From Cylindrodendrum hubeiense (Eukaryota > Ascomycota > Sordariomycetes > Hypocreales > Nectriaceae), in NCBI GenBank assembly GCA_014621425.1, contig JAANBB010000135.1, forward strand, positions 24,705 through 88,704: DNA of 64,000 bases. Direction: 5' to 3'. The first letter of the stretch is position 1. Each line of letters begins with the position of its first letter. The translations under genes and the position numbers were made by a program. This document shows, in pieces, positions 32,105-41,572 of this stretch. Below the pieces are notes generated by a model. That model ran no database searches. It was not told where the DNA came from and saw only the letters and a program-made list of their open reading frames with translations.

Positions 32105-33957
32105 CTAAGAAGAGTGGTTGCTAGGGTAGAAGAATCCGGACTGGTCGAAGAACTCCTCCTTGATCAGTCGGGGGGCGGTGAAGCGACGGAGAATATCAGA
32201 GCTGCCAGCTCGGTCGGTAGTTCCACTGCCACGGGCACCACCGAAAGATTGCTGGCCGATCAGGGCAGCGGTAGTCTTACAGTCTAAGGCAGGTTAGTAA
32301 TTGAATGAATGAGTTGAATGGGAAGAACTTACTGAGGTAGAAGTTACCAGCAGAGTATCGGAGGGCGTCCTCGGCCTCTCGGAGGGCAACACGGCTCTTG
32401 GCGAAAACAGCACCGGTCAGGGCGAGGCCGCCACCAGCCTCATCAACAGACTTGAGAACCGACTTCCACTCGGCATCGGGGTAAACATAGACGGCGAGGA
32501 CGGGTCCGAAGATCTCCTCGTTAAACAGCTGGTGGTCAGGCGAAGAAGCCCTGTATACGGTAGGCTCGACGTAGAAACCAACAGAGTCGTCGTACTTTCC
32601 ACCAGCAATCAGCTCCAGCTCGGGGTCCTTGTTGCTCTTGTCGATGATGGACTTAATCTTATCAAATGATCGGCGGTGGATAACGGGACCCATGAAGGCC
32701 TCAAAGTCCTTGTCAGGGCTGCCAATGGTGATCTTGTCGATACCAGCCTTCAGGCCAGTAAGGAACTCGGCAGCGCGAGACTCGGGAACATAAACTCGGG
32801 AGGTAGCAGAGCACTTCTGGCCCTGGTACTCGAAAGAACCACGGATGGTGTGGCTAATAGCGCTCTCGACATCGGCAGTGGGGTGGAGAACGTGGAAGTT
32901 CTTGCCGCTGGTCTCGCCGACGACGCGGGGGAACTCGCGGTAAGTCTTCTTTCCGATGCCCTCACCGATCTTTCCGTAGATGGAGCGGAAGACATCGGAA
33001 GAGCCGATAAAGTTCAGGCCTGAGAACTCGCGGTGGGCGAGGCAGATGTCGGTGATCTCGGCGGCGTCACCGGGGACGAACTGGATAACGTTGGGAGGGA
33101 GACCAGCCTCGAGGAGGATATTGTAGATGATGGTGCTGGCGTAGATGTTGTATTGCGAGGGCTTCCAGAGCACCACGTTACCCATCAGGGCAGGGGCGGA
33201 AACGAGAGCACCGCCGAGAGCAGTGAAGTTGAAGGGAGAAACGGCATACACGAAACCCTCAAGAGGGCGGTAGTCCATTCGGCTCCACATGCCGTCGCTG
33301 CCACGCTCAGGCTGTCGGCCGAGGATCTCGGCGGCGTAGTTGCAGTTGAGGCGGAAGAAATCAGCCAGCTCAGCGGCGGCGTCAATCTCACCCTGCCAGA
33401 CGTTCTTGCCCTGGCCCAGCATGGTGGCGGCGATCAACTCATGGCGGTACTTGGTGGTGACGAGCTCGGCGGCCTTCTGGAAGATGGCGACACGGTCCAC
33501 GAAGGGGGTGTCCTGCCAGCTCTGCTTGGCCGCGAGGGCCTTCTCAATAGCCTCGGAAACCTGCTCCTTGGTGGCCAGGGGGTAGTTGGTAAAGGTGGTG
33601 GCGTGCTCCGAAGGGAGGACTTGGTCCTCAGACTTGTGGATCTTCTGAGAGACACCATCGTAGATGATCTCACTGCGCACGGGCAACTGAGAGCGAAGCT
33701 TCTTCAGGGCCTTCTCGACGCCGATGCGCTCAGGCGAATCCCTCTGGTAGAGCGGCTGTTCCTTGTCAGTGGGGCTCAATCATGCCATCGAGGGTACTAA
33801 CGTTGGGCTCATTTCGGGGGTCAGGGACCCTGAAGGGCGCTGTGGTATTGGTTCGTCGCTGCTGGAGGCTGAGTCCCGCAGGGGTGGCCCGCAAGCTTCG
33901 AGCAAAGGCCGTTCTCGGCCGAGTGAGGTTAAGCGCCAGGTTCCTTGTAGCAGCCAT
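32105..33957 (-). CDS. Delta-1-pyrroline-5-carboxylate dehydrogenase (mitochondrial)
   Basis: Three exons, 33957-33802, 33761-32333 and 32283-32105, encode 587 residues. Introns are 40 nt and 49 nt. The N-terminus MAATRNLALNLTRPRTAFAR is Arg/Ser-rich without acidic residues, fitting a mitochondrial leader. ALDH4-type landmarks follow: SPFNFTALGGALVSAPALMG, GETSGKNFHV with the general-base Glu, GQKCSATSRVYV with the catalytic Cys, and EEIFGPVLAVYVYPD. The last exon reads CKTTAALIGQQSFGGARGSG. The enzyme oxidises P5C/glutamate semialdehyde to glutamate with NAD. In hydroxyproline breakdown the same enzyme oxidises 3-hydroxy-P5C to 4-hydroxyglutamate. It is divergent from the carrier-like gene, with 411 bp between start codons. 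Confidence 0.93.
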
Positions 33958-34368
33958 TTTATTAAGAGAATTGAACTGAAGTACAGACAATTGGATTGTA
34001 TTGCTGAGATACAGAACCAGAATTACACGATGAAAAGGCACTTTTATGCTGTTGTTCGTCTCGCCGAGTTTGGTGGCGGATCCATGTCGGGGCCGCTGCC
34101 GACCGAATCTCCGGAACCGGGCCCGACGAGAAACTAACTAATGCACCCTCGTGACTGAGGGGAGATAGACTCCTGAGCCGGCGATATCCAGAGCCGCCAC
34201 CGGGACTCGCTCCGTACGCTATGAGGGCTAGCCGAAGTGACTGAACGGAGATGCCTCGTCACAAGGTATGGCCGCGTCGGGTCGGTGCCGATGGACGAGA
34301 TTTGCAAAGGCGTGTAACCATAACAGCGGTCAAAGGACGGCATCACCAGACCTTCTCGCATATTCAAC
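33958..34368. promoter_or_regulatory. Divergent promoter region, P5C dehydrogenase and carrier-like gene
   Basis: A 411-bp spacer between two divergent start codons. The stretch 34075-34200 is rich in CGG and CCG triplets, the half-sites of Zn2Cys6 factors. An example is a CCGGAACCGG core near 34111. I did not find one spacing shared with the other cluster promoters. Confidence 0.4.
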
Positions 34369-35254
34369 ATGACGACCGCCTTGATGGAACATCCTAGCCA
34401 CGAAGGCACCGTTTCCAAACAGAAGCACACTTGGAGATGGCTGGCTGGGGACATCGCCGCCGCTGCGGTGTCGGCGACATTGGTGGCACCGACCGTGACC
34501 ATCATCGACAGGTACGCAGTGTGATCTCTAGATGCCTTCATATCTAATAACTTTCAGAGCAATGGTTGAAAAGGTGTCTATCAATCAACCACTCGTCCGT
34601 GGGTTGCGCAACCACGGTGTGGCGGCACTACTAAACCCTGCTCGCCTCGTCTTTAGTAAACCGTTTGGCATGGTGTGGGCTTTATACGCCGCGACCTACG
34701 CCGTTGCCAACGGTTCAGAGACTCTTGGAAACGAGTTTCAAATAGCTGCGGTTGGAACCGTCACCTTTGTATCTACAATGATGGTCAACGTGCCCATGGG
34801 GGTGTGGAAAGACGTCCGCTTCGCCCAATGGTATGGACCCAATTCTGCCCCGGGCAAGCAGCTCTCAACGCAGCGAATGAAAGTCCCAAGAGCCGCCACT
34901 GGCACTTTTCTGCTTCGAGACGCCGTTACTATTTTCGGCTCCTTCACAATGGCGCCAGCACTATCGGCCGTTATTCCTGACAGCCTTACATCCAACCCGC
35001 ACGCAAAGTTAATCGTCACCCAACTGACAGTGCCTGTGCTGTCTCAACTAGGTGCCACTCCGCTGCATTTGCTGGGACTGGACTTTTACAACCGGCAGCA
35101 CGTGTTGATGTCGGAGAGGGTCACGCAGCTTAAAAGGGATCTTCCATCCGCAACGATTGTGCGGTGTCTTAGGATCATTCCGGCGTTTGGATTTGGCTGT
35201 ATTGCAAATATGGAAGCAAGATCATATCTACACAATTTCTTTGAAAGATTATAA
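34369..35254 (+). CDS. Mitochondrial-carrier-like membrane protein
   Basis: Exon 1 34369-34511 and exon 2 34558-35254 (46-nt intron) encode 279 residues. Six moderately hydrophobic segments can be seen. Three blocks resemble degenerate carrier signatures in the right tripartite order: APTVTIIDRAMV, NVPMGVWKDVRF and ATPLHLLGLDFYNR. After the last comes RIIPAFGFGCIANMEARSYL. These do not match the full PX(D/E)XX(K/R) signature of SLC25 members, so this is either a diverged carrier family or an unrelated six-span mitochondrial protein. It is the only plus-strand gene inside the imino-acid block and shares a promoter with P5C dehydrogenase. A metabolite transport role across the inner membrane is a reasonable but unproven reading. 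Confidence 0.55.
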
Positions 35255-35427
35255 AATAATTAATTTGTTACCTTTAAATGTGGCTCCTACTGTCTCCGTG
35301 TGGTTTGGTGGCTGAGTTTGTGGGATCCATGTCAAGCTCAGACATGAAATGATTTTGATTGACAAAGATGGTCATCACAGCGGAGCATAAGATTGATATT
35401 TTAGTACAATTCATTTTAAATCAATAT

Positions 35428-36389
35428 CTACTCCTTTCTAGTATCATTGACATGATCAACAGTCTCCATGAGGCGGGCAATTGTAACGGCCTCTCGAAGG
35501 GCTCGTCCAAGCGTACCCCGAACCGCCCCTTCTTCCATAACCATCAGTCCACCAATAGTGCAACCTTCAGGAGAGGTTCCCTGATCCTTCAAAACTCCCG
35601 GATGAATACCGCTTTGGAGCATAGTGGCGGTACCAATCATTGACTGATAGATCATAGTTTGGGCCGCGTCTCGAGGCACTCCAACAGCGACTGCAGCATC
35701 AATCATGGCATCGCAAATCACTGCGAAGAAGGCTGGCGTAGATCCTCCCACAGCAGTAGTTGCGTTCATGAGCCTTGGGTGAATCTGAACTGTTCGGCCA
35801 ACCTTGTCAAAGATTGACGTCGTCAGTTTCAAATACTCTTCCGGCAGCTGAGGCTCAGTATTCTCTGATTCGATTGCAGTGAGTCCCTGAGATGCAATCG
35901 CCGCAATGTTGGGCAGAGTGCGCACGACCCACGCCCGACCGGCTTGGTTTTCTTTGGTGCTCTCACTTCCATAAATGGTAGCCTCAAGCTTCTGTCTTGT
36001 CCAGCCTGCGACAACGCTGATCAAGAGTTTGTCGGACAAAGCGTCACGAATACCAGGCTGAGTCAACACCGTGTTGATATCAGCTGGGTCCGCACCGAGA
36101 ATCACCACATTGGACGCTTGCACCGCTTTGACATTATCTCCGCGGTACACGGTCACTTTTTGCTGATGAGGTGCGAATTTCTCGACAAGAGCTTGCTGAG
36201 ATTTCTCAGAGCGCACACAAGCGATGAACTTCTCAAAGGGGAGATCTTCTTGGGCGGGGTCAACCAGGTTCTGGAGAATTGCAGTTCCTAGGTTACCTGT
36301 ACACATCATCAGCATAATCCGGCATTGATAATTTGAAAAACCGTACCACAACCCAAGACGCATAGGGTAGCATCGCGAAGAGCCGACAT
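35428..36389 (-). CDS. Pyrroline-5-carboxylate reductase
   Basis: A tiny first exon (36389-36347) encodes MSALRDATLCVLGCG; after a 50-nt intron the main exon (36296-35428) continues NLGTAILQNLV. Splicing thus rebuilds the dinucleotide-binding VLGCGNLG motif. Total length is 303 residues, close to family size. Further family landmarks are ASNVVILGADPADI, LISVVAGW, WVVRTLPNIAAI, the C-terminal dimer/active-site block AVGGSTPAFFAVICDAMIDA, and GTSPEGCTIGGLMVMEEGAV. The enzyme reduces P5C to proline with NAD(P)H in the cytosol. In this cluster it could recycle leaked P5C, or reduce hydroxy-P5C back to hydroxyproline. Same strand as PRODH upstream. Confidence 0.92.
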
Positions 36390-36935
36390 GATGAAATCTG
36401 GTACAATTGTTTGCCGTTGAGTGGAACCGTCTTGTTGCCTTCGTTTGCCGTGAGACCGCAATGACTTGGTTAGAGGGGTATGTTGAATCACTGAACTATG
36501 GCTTTGCAGACCCAGTTGCGTACATCCTATATCGGACACTAAAGCATGCCGGAATGGAACCCGAAGTGATAATCATCTCGAAACGCACATGACTCTGTGA
36601 GGGGATGGTGGGCCTTTCGGGAGGTCTGCCGGAGGTGGGGTAAGCTGCATCACGATGCTTTCGTCTAGTGCCCGGCGGCTCTTATCTGAGGCTGCAATCT
36701 AGAATCTGGGGTCTGCATGGAACGAACGGAATAGGAGCTATGACCCGGTGGCGAACAGATGGGCCGTGTCTGTCGTCTGTCGTGTCTGCGTGGGTGCGAG
36801 TCATGTTTACGTGTCGTTTACTTCCACACACAAACAACCCGCGCGCATCTTGGAGACAGTACACAGTCAAAGCGTTGGCACTCGATTATACTCTTTAATG
36901 TTCAGATTCATTCAGTGATCTATGTCTGGCTACAA
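36390..36935. other. Intergenic
   Basis: 546 bp between PRODH (3' end) and the P5C reductase start. It should hold the reductase promoter. No other feature is visible. Confidence 0.4.
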
Positions 36936-38404
36936 CTAAAAAACAGATCGCATCCGCCTCCACGCCTCAGACTTTAGCGCCGCGTATTCGTCCTGCGTCC
37001 TGGATGCAGCGTCGCGGTTCTCCAGCGCCCTTCGCACCAAATACGCGAGGCACTCTCCAAAAGTACCCCAAGTTGAGCACTTGTAGACCTCCGGGGCCGA
37101 TGAAGTGCCGTCCTTTAGCTGCAGCAGGCCGAAGCTAACCTCGTCTGACATTCCCTGCAGCTGCGCAAACTTGACCGGGACCGTCGGGAGGTTGGCTCGC
37201 AGTCGGCTCTGGTGGAGGTGGTGTGCGGCCACGACGCTATCCTTGTTGTGGCTGGCGAGGAGCAGATTGACGGATGGGAATGCGCGGCCGTTCTTGGCTC
37301 CAAATTCTCCAATCTCTTGCCTGAGTGCGCCCTGTGCGATGCAGTTGTAGGCATCATCAGTGTTTTTCTTGGTGTCGTGGATCAAGCATCTCTCATCAGA
37401 GCCCATGTAAGCTCCCCGCACCAGCTTGAGGCCCAGAGTGAATTTCTCCTCAGCCGCAGCAGTAAGATGCTTGGCCAGAGTGCTCGGCGTGCTCTTCAGA
37501 TAAGCCTGGTAAGTGTTGTAAATGGTTGCGATGCCGTCCGTGTTGTACTTCTTCATCAAGTACATTGACACCAGCATAATTCCCCACTGGAAGTGTTGAG
37601 ACTCCGCGTCAATCAAGATGTAGGCCCCTCGCTCCTTGCATTTGGTGGAGATCTCGTTGAGTGCATCCATCATCTGCTGAGGAGGGAGCTTATTCTCAGT
37701 GAACGCCTTCGTAACCAAGGCACCAGCTCCCGTCAACCTGTAAATGGTTAATATCAATCTTGAGGTTGGAATGGGGTGACATACTTGACAGCCAGCTGAT
37801 CGCCTTCGCCCAAAAGCTCAACAGTATTGACAGTTCCTGCTCGCCAGGCCTCGATACTCTCGCACCACTCTGCGTTGACTCCCTCCGAAGTCTTGACACC
37901 CAACCCGTGCTGAGCGCCCGTAGCGTGATCAAACACAATCTCCTTGGCATATGTGAGAATTGTGCCTCGGAAGCCCATCTCCTTCATGTGCTTCATAGTG
38001 GCCTGCGTCTCGGCTCCAGTCTCGCCGGCGCAGAACTGCTTGTAAAAGGTGGGTTTTAAAATGCATTTGAGAAGTACATTGTTGTCGATGCTGGGCATAA
38101 AGCGCCCTGGGTTGGACAATTTCGAGAGCACCCATAGTGAAGGCGTCAATAGATAAGGCTTTGAGGTGATGGAGTTGATAAAGATGGATCGCAACAGCAC
38201 GCTAGTGGGCAGAGCTGCGAGTGGCGAAGGGGGTTCTGGACTCGTTGGAATCTCCGTTGCCAGGTGCCTTGAAGTAGAGCTAAGTCGTACTTGCTTCCAG
38301 GCATTATTTCTTATCCTGGGAAGCATCGCAGCGCCCCGTGGTCGGATTGTAGTCAACGCCGCACTACACGCGGTGGAGGGTGTGTTCCATACGACAGTTG
38401 ACAT
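36936..38404 (-). CDS. Proline dehydrogenase (PRODH family), possibly hydroxyproline-active
   Basis: Exon 1 (38404-37785) and exon 2 (37737-36936), with a 47-nt intron, encode 473 residues. The N-terminus is basic and Ser/Thr-rich (RIRNNAWKQVRLSSTSRHLA), consistent with mitochondrial import. PRODH barrel landmarks include GFRGTILTYAKE, AYILIDAESQHFQWGIM, KLVRGAYMGSDE and LLLASHNKDSV. The substrate-binding end reads YKCSTWGTFGECLAYLVRRA, followed by LENRDA with the conserved RR pair. Counting 15 residues back from the first Arg, where PutA and PRODH1 have Tyr and mammalian PRODH2 has Ser, this protein has Cys (TGC, near 37080). The FAD enzyme oxidises proline to P5C and passes electrons to ubiquinone. 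The substitution may relax or shift specificity towards hydroxyproline, unless it is common to this fungal clade. Confidence 0.9.
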
Positions 38405-39361
38405 AGCGCTAATCTTGCGGCAGTGGTGACCTGATGATAAAAGTTTGATCTATGTCTACGGCGATACAACGAGAGTGTAGGTGCCTTTTGAACTTGAATC
38501 ATATCGCACTTCTGCCCATGTGGCGGCTATCGTCGTCCATCGGTTGTGATGCCGACGTGATGAGTGCGCGTTGTGAAGCATAGCTGGAGCGGGGTAATGG
38601 TCACATGCCTCCTGTGAGCTTTATCTCGCATCATGTTGTCGCTAATTGGCATGGCTGAGGAGGCAACCTGCCTGATGTTGACGCTCTGGAACTCATCTGA
38701 CGCGGAGCTGGTGCCGGCACTAACAGTAGAGTGTGGCATCAACACAGGTGGGCCAATGATAGCACACACACCTCCGGTTCGCCACCGACCATGAACCGGA
38801 TCGGTAACCGTCCCCGTTTTCGGCGTGGCGGCTAGGTTTGGTATCTTGATACTGCAGTGGAATGCACCGGCTTAAAGCCTCCAGCCAAGCATTTCCCCTC
38901 CTGCCCTGCCGCACCAGCTGCATTATCTGTCAAGCGTTTACTACTTTGGGAGATCATCTGGATCTCGGAAGTCATCGAGGGTATCAGGCACGAATGAGTG
39001 GGTTGGGTGAGCATTGGAAATTGAAGTGCCGTAGCTTTGTTATCAGGCCCCCACGATCTACATCTTTGACACTCCGGCTTCTGTATGGAATCAGACCCCT
39101 GGATCGGCAAGGTAGGATGGCCAAATCCTAACGCCTTGAAATTAAGGCCTTGAAATCTTTCCTTGACTGGCATTGACATGATCACTACCGTAGAGGAGAG
39201 TGATGGCCATATCATTACGTCGATAGATGGAAATTTGGACACCTCTATCAACGAAACGCACAGCCATTCTTCGGTTCTCTACAGATTTCCACACCGGGGC
39301 ATGCATCATTTGAACTGTGCATCGTAATCAAACTGTCTTGGAATTTATATTTAGACGATAA
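38405..39361. other. Intergenic, PRODH promoter side
   Basis: About 950 bp. CGG/CCG triplets cluster at 38770-38835 (CCGGTTCGCCACCG, AACCGGATCGGTAACCG), about 370-430 bp upstream of the PRODH start. They are candidate sites for a Zn2Cys6 regulator. The rest is the 3' flank of the aminotransferase. Confidence 0.4.
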
Positions 39362-40684
39362 CTATTGAATCGTTCTAACAACCTGGTCTAACGCCTTGGC
39401 GAAATACTCTACATTGCCTTCGTTGAGTCCGGCTAAGGAAATTCTAGACGTGTTGGCCATGTACACATGATGATTCACTGCGATGAATGTCAGTATTCAC
39501 GACTTTCAATACGAGATGCTTGCTTCGTACCTTCTAGTTCCACGATTTGTGTTGAGCTGATGCCCGTGTAACCAAACATGCCGTTTTGCTTGACAATGTG
39601 AGACCAGTCTCCAGGTGTCTCCAGCCGCAGCAGCTCGCTATAGAGTTTCTTACGCATGGTCAAGATTCTGCTCGACATGGTAATCAGGTCCTGTGCCCAT
39701 TGCTTTGCGATCTCTGGGTTGCCCAAGACCGCGGCTGCGATCCGCGCGCCGTAAACCGGAGGGTTAGACACCGTAGCTCTCTGAGCGTTCTGCAAAAGGG
39801 AAAAGAGCGCACGGGCGGTTTCAGGAGACTTGGTAACGCATGCAACGAGTCCCACACGCTCACCGTAAAGACCCATGCTCTTCGCGAATGACATGCAGAC
39901 TGCAGCTTCGAGGCCCAGATCCTCGACCATGTACCTAATGATCCAGGCGTCTTCATCAAACGATCCAGAGTTGAATCCAAGGTAAGCTGAGTCGAAAATG
40001 GGAAATGCACCAGTCTCCTTGATAATAGCAGAAATCTCTTTCCACTGCTCTCGCGACGGGTCGCACCCTGTCGGGTTATGAGCGCAAGCGTGTAAGACAA
40101 TCGCCGACTGTCTGTCGGCAGTCTTCAAGACTTTAACAAAGCCCTCATGGTCAAACTCTCCATTCTTAAAATAGGGAATCTTGTTGACCTCATAGCCCAT
40201 CGAGGCAAAGAGCAAATCATGATTCGACCACGTAGGGTCTGTGATAAACACTTTCTTGATGCCGGTTTCCGCCTTTTTAAGAGCGAGACCTGCGAGAAGA
40301 AGGGATCCTGTCCCTGAAATTGATTGACAAGTTGCGACCTTTGATTTGTTAGTTCACATCACGCCACTTGATATCCGCAACACGTACTCGGTCTTCCTTC
40401 CAGGCGGTGGTGCCACCGAAAACAAGCTTCGCAGCTTCTTCGCGGAAGGTATTTAACCCTTCGATGGGTAGGTATTCATGACCACAGCCAGCGATTGACT
40501 CTGTCGCTGCCCGTACAGAAGGCAAGATCCACGGTGCGCCGTTTTCATCACGGTAGGCTCCTTGACCGAGGTTTACTTTTTTGGGGTCCTTATCGGCCAA
40601 ATACCTCTTCGTGACCTCGAAGATGGGGTCCGGAGTGATCAACTTGGCTCCCCCAAAGAAGGTTGATTGCGAATCCGTGCTCAT
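39362..40684 (-). CDS. Aspartate-type aminotransferase
   Basis: Three exons, 40684-40388, 40338-39531 and 39477-39362 (introns of 49 and 53 nt), encode 406 residues. The PLP lysine is in CMSFAKSMGLYGERVG. AHNPTGCDP and the phosphate/cofactor loop ISGTGSLLLAG are present. The substrate carboxylate arginines are retained (QRATVSNPPVYGARI and TSRISLAGLN). Several normally invariant positions differ from housekeeping AspAT: KS for KN, YG for YN, and DSAYLGF for DMAYQGF. This looks like a specialised paralogue that still binds dicarboxylic amino acids. In the cluster it could transaminate 4-hydroxyglutamate to 4-hydroxy-2-oxoglutarate. The ATG at 40684 gives no leader. The frame stays open upstream without ATG to at least 40801. 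Confidence 0.88.
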
Positions 40685-41572
40685 GGTTGCAGCGGAATGT
40701 AAACTCGATGATAAGGTGTATAGATGTGAATATCGCCGGATCAAGAATATCAAATTCCTATTTTGTATCAATATTTGATCTCTGGAATGAACTTTATGAA
40801 GCGATCCGTACCTGAATCAGAATGTCATGAGTTTGGCTGCTTGACCAAAACTGGGGCCGGGAAAGGATCCGTCGTTTGGGGTTTCGGGTCACAACCCGAT
40901 GATTTGGTGGAGAGCAGGCGACACATGTTCTAGGCTTGATACCATTTATAGCTTAGCGTATGCGAAGGGCAATCAGACTAGGCCTAGAACTGCTACCGCA
41001 TTTGCTCCATCAAGATTCATGTTCGCATCTAGGCGTCAGGCATTACCCTGCGCCGTCATACCGGCAGTCTGGTTCGGAGTATGCAACACTTGTACTCCAG
41101 ATCGAGGTCTCATGAGAATGAAACACGCTCAGTTATCTATGAATCTAAATGGGTCGTTGACGGGAGAATCCATGAAGGCTACTTGTTTCTCAGTTCATTA
41201 CGGTTAGCATCCGAATCTGAAGTTCACACCCAGATCAAGTAGGTTTCAGGGCAACAACGCCACCGGTGTTTAGGGGCCTAAGATGATTCCGTATGCAGGT
41301 GATACCATTGGGCTGTGCGGGTAGGAATGAGGACCTGCATAGCCACATTTTAATTTGCAAGCGTCTTATAGATCTACGCAATGCTTGAACTTGAACGACT
41401 TTGCCTTCGTTTGGCGAGAAGTTGAGGTCTCTCAGCAGATCTAAATCAAGTACAATTTGCGCAGGCTACTATGACTAATCACGTTGAATTATTGTGCAAT
41501 TGAGTTAAAAAATACTCTCGATTCAGTTTAAAGTTGGTATATGTTGGCATCGCTCAGATGCAGTCTACATGC
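40685..41572. other. Intergenic
   Basis: About 890 bp: the aminotransferase promoter (left) and permease 3' flank (right). No supported gene; the plus ORF at 40899-41207 lacks support. Confidence 0.4.

Noticed and set aside
32676..33800. Long plus-strand frames over the P5C dehydrogenase locus (115 and 255 codons)
   Set aside because: They are antisense shadows of a GC-biased conserved gene; the minus-strand protein is unambiguous.
33958..38900. A shared CGG-N10-CCG (Put3-type) site across cluster promoters
   Set aside because: CGG/CCG triplets are frequent, but the spacings I counted by eye differ (7, 8, 12, 13 and 18 nt). No common site could be supported.
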